Origin: Anas platyrhynchos
Lineage: Eukaryota; Chordata; Aves; Anseriformes; Anatidae
Reading direction: 5' to 3'
Length of the DNA stretch: 64,000 nt
Assembly: GCF_047663525.1 (NCBI RefSeq)
Contig: NC_092592.1
Coordinates: 20,534,001-20,598,000 of the forward strand
Part shown: positions 62,273 through 64,000 of the stretch, one piece after another
How the letters are laid out: each line of letters starts with the position of its first letter
How positions within the stretch are numbered: the first letter of the stretch is position 1
Program-made: the position numbers and the translations under genes
The notes under the pieces: model-generated
The model's database searches: none
The model's input: only the letters and a program-made list of their open reading frames with translations
Told to the model about the DNA's origin: nothing

Positions 62273-63375
62273 GAATGTTTGGGTATTTGTAAACCGTCGG
62301 CTCACCAGAATCGCTTGGATGGGCATGTGGATGTTATGGACATCAGTGAGCCGTCCTGGAATGCCACCTTCCACAGCCCCTTGCGGAGCAGGAAGTTCCA
62401 GTATGGGGATATGGGAGAGTGGTCGGACGTTACCCCCCTTTATTTCTAATTCTGGTTTAGGCCCCTAACGTGGAACCATTGAGCTGGTGTTATTGGATGC
62501 CACTAGGGTGTGACCTCCAAGTTTTAATTTTTTTTATAGTCTTATTTTAGAAGGCTGACAGTAATTTTTTTTTCCTTTCAATTTCTTGTCCATCTAGTAA
62601 AGAAAATTTATTTCCCTGTAACTTAACCTGTTTGTTTCAGGTAGTTTTAATCAGATGTAAAATTGCAAGCATTGGAAAACTTAGTAAGAATAACTCATTT
62701 GAACACTGTGGCTGTAATCCCTATCCCCATCTGACATTTCAAATTTATAGTTGCAGTGTGGCAGGATTTCGCTTTTGTTTCCTTCTCCTACAGTTTTACA
62801 TTGCCACAAATTCTTACCTTCCTCTTCCCTCCATTCCTGTTGAGGATACTAACTAGCTCAATTAAAGGAGCAGAGTATAGGCACACCTGGGTAGCTGAGG
62901 AATCACATGGCTTGGAGTTACAAGTTGGGTGCTATTGTCTAAAAGGACAAGGTCTTCAGTACTGCTTATGCTGGGAATGTAGCCGGGGATTGAAGATAGC
63001 AAAAGGTAGGTTATCATATTTGAAGAAGTCTTTAGTGGGAGTGCTTAAGGAGACAGAAGAAACAAGGTCTTTTTTTTTTTTTTTAAACCTAGCTCTGCTT
63101 ATTGCTGTGAGGTTTCTTTTCTCTTGGAAGCTTAGACTGCAGTGTGGCACTACTCCATGTTCTCTGAGCATATAATGTGCCAGCTTATGGTTACTCAGCA
63201 ATGTGCCATACAGCTTGTTAGTTGATGAGATGAATGTAACATTGATGCCTTAAATCTCTTTACTGAGTTGAATCAATTGTTCTCTGAACTGTTTTTACCT
63301 GTAAAGTCCCTTTGAGGAATTAAAATGTCAGTTTCCTACAGCACTGTGGCAAATAAAGTTTATTGTTGCAAGGCT
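62273..63375 (+). other. NOLC1: NOLC1 3' UTR
   Basis: AT-rich sequence from the stop codon to about 20 bases past the poly(A) signal. Includes a T-run at 63070-63084. No other feature. Confidence 0.7.
63352..63357 (+). terminator. NOLC1: NOLC1 polyadenylation signal AATAAA
   Basis: Canonical hexamer in GGCAAATAAAG, followed by a T/G-rich stretch (GTTTATTGTTG). Gives a 3' UTR of about 1.1 kb. No earlier AATAAA was seen after the stop. Confidence 0.75.
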
Positions 63376-64000
63376 TGAAGTGTTAGCTTCAAGCACTAAT
63401 TCTGTATGGCAAATGAGATCTCAAGTTAAGTAACTTGCAGCTTAAACTGAGATTTCATGAGCAACTGTGATAATTTAAAGGCTTGCTGCTGTTGAGAGGT
63501 CTTGCTTTTCCTCCACTTGTGTGACTGCCCTCCTTGCTATTTCTAGTAAACTCACAGTTTAAAAAGTAATATATATCCCCCAACTATGTTATTTTTGTAA
63601 GGTGAGTTAAAATTAATTTGTATTATGCTGAGCACATAGCCAGGATAAATTGAACAGTGGTAAAGCGTATTTGGGAAAAAGGGTAGTGGGATGTGAGATC
63701 TCAGCCCATCTTGTGAGATTGCCAGCCACTAAGAGGTTATGTTGGGCCTTATTTCCATGTTTCCATTCACTCCCAGAAGGGTGCCGATGAGAGCCCTGTT
63801 GTTAGAGGAAGATGCATTTGTGTGCAAAGCAATGGCTCATAATTGAGGGTTGGCTGAGAGTGATGAGACAACCCCATACACAAACACCGCAACTTGTTTC
63901 GATGAACATTTCTCAGGACTTCCCCTCAAGCTTGCACAATCAGCCTGGTTGTTGGATTCTAGGCAACAATGCAGAGGGAGCCAGGAGACCCTGGTTATTA
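63376..64000. other. Downstream flank of NOLC1
   Basis: No exon, repeat or RNA gene recognised up to the right edge of the window. Confidence 0.5.

Noticed and set aside
1-64000. CRISPR arrays, operons, bacterial or phage systems
   Set aside because: Nothing of the kind. The window is intron-containing vertebrate DNA.

Overview
The window is nuclear DNA of a vertebrate, almost certainly a bird. Its genes are spliced with GT-AG introns and their products match vertebrate families residue by residue. Its interspersed repeats are avian: several CR1 LINE 3' ends with ATTCTGTG-type terminal octamers, and a solo LTR resembling a retroviral LTR common in bird genomes. I cannot name the species. All family comparisons are from memory.

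Layout. (1) 1-600: CpG island with the first coding exon of TM9SF3 on the minus strand; the rest of that gene lies outside the window. (2) 713-4101: short intergenic stretch plus the probable PIK3AP1 3' UTR. (3) 4102-49763: complete PIK3AP1 (BCAP) on the minus strand. I placed 17 coding exons with consistent phases, giving an 800-residue protein (human about 805). Introns 1 and 2 take up about 20 kb. (4) 49764-53115: spacer between two CpG-island promoters. (5) 53216-62272: complete NOLC1 (Nopp140) on the plus strand, 14 coding exons, 719 residues, with a 3' UTR to about 63375. (6) 63376-64000: downstream flank with nothing recognised.

TM9SF3 (endomembrane nonaspanin), PIK3AP1 (PI3K adaptor for B-cell and Toll-like receptors) and NOLC1 (nucleolar and Cajal-body chaperone) are not a functional unit. 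TM9SF3 and PIK3AP1 are neighbours in human too. As I recall, NOLC1 is several megabases away in human, so the PIK3AP1-NOLC1 head-to-head pair is probably a rearrangement junction.

I found no convincing new biological system. The points most worth a second look are: a likely GC-AG intron in PIK3AP1; loss of its first YxxM PI3K-docking tyrosine; an inverted CR1 pair flanking PIK3AP1 exon 3; a TIR domain held in one phase-symmetric exon; a 555-bp solo LTR with perfect 5-bp target-site duplications in NOLC1 intron 9; and four consecutive phase 1-1 exons coding the NOLC1 repeats.
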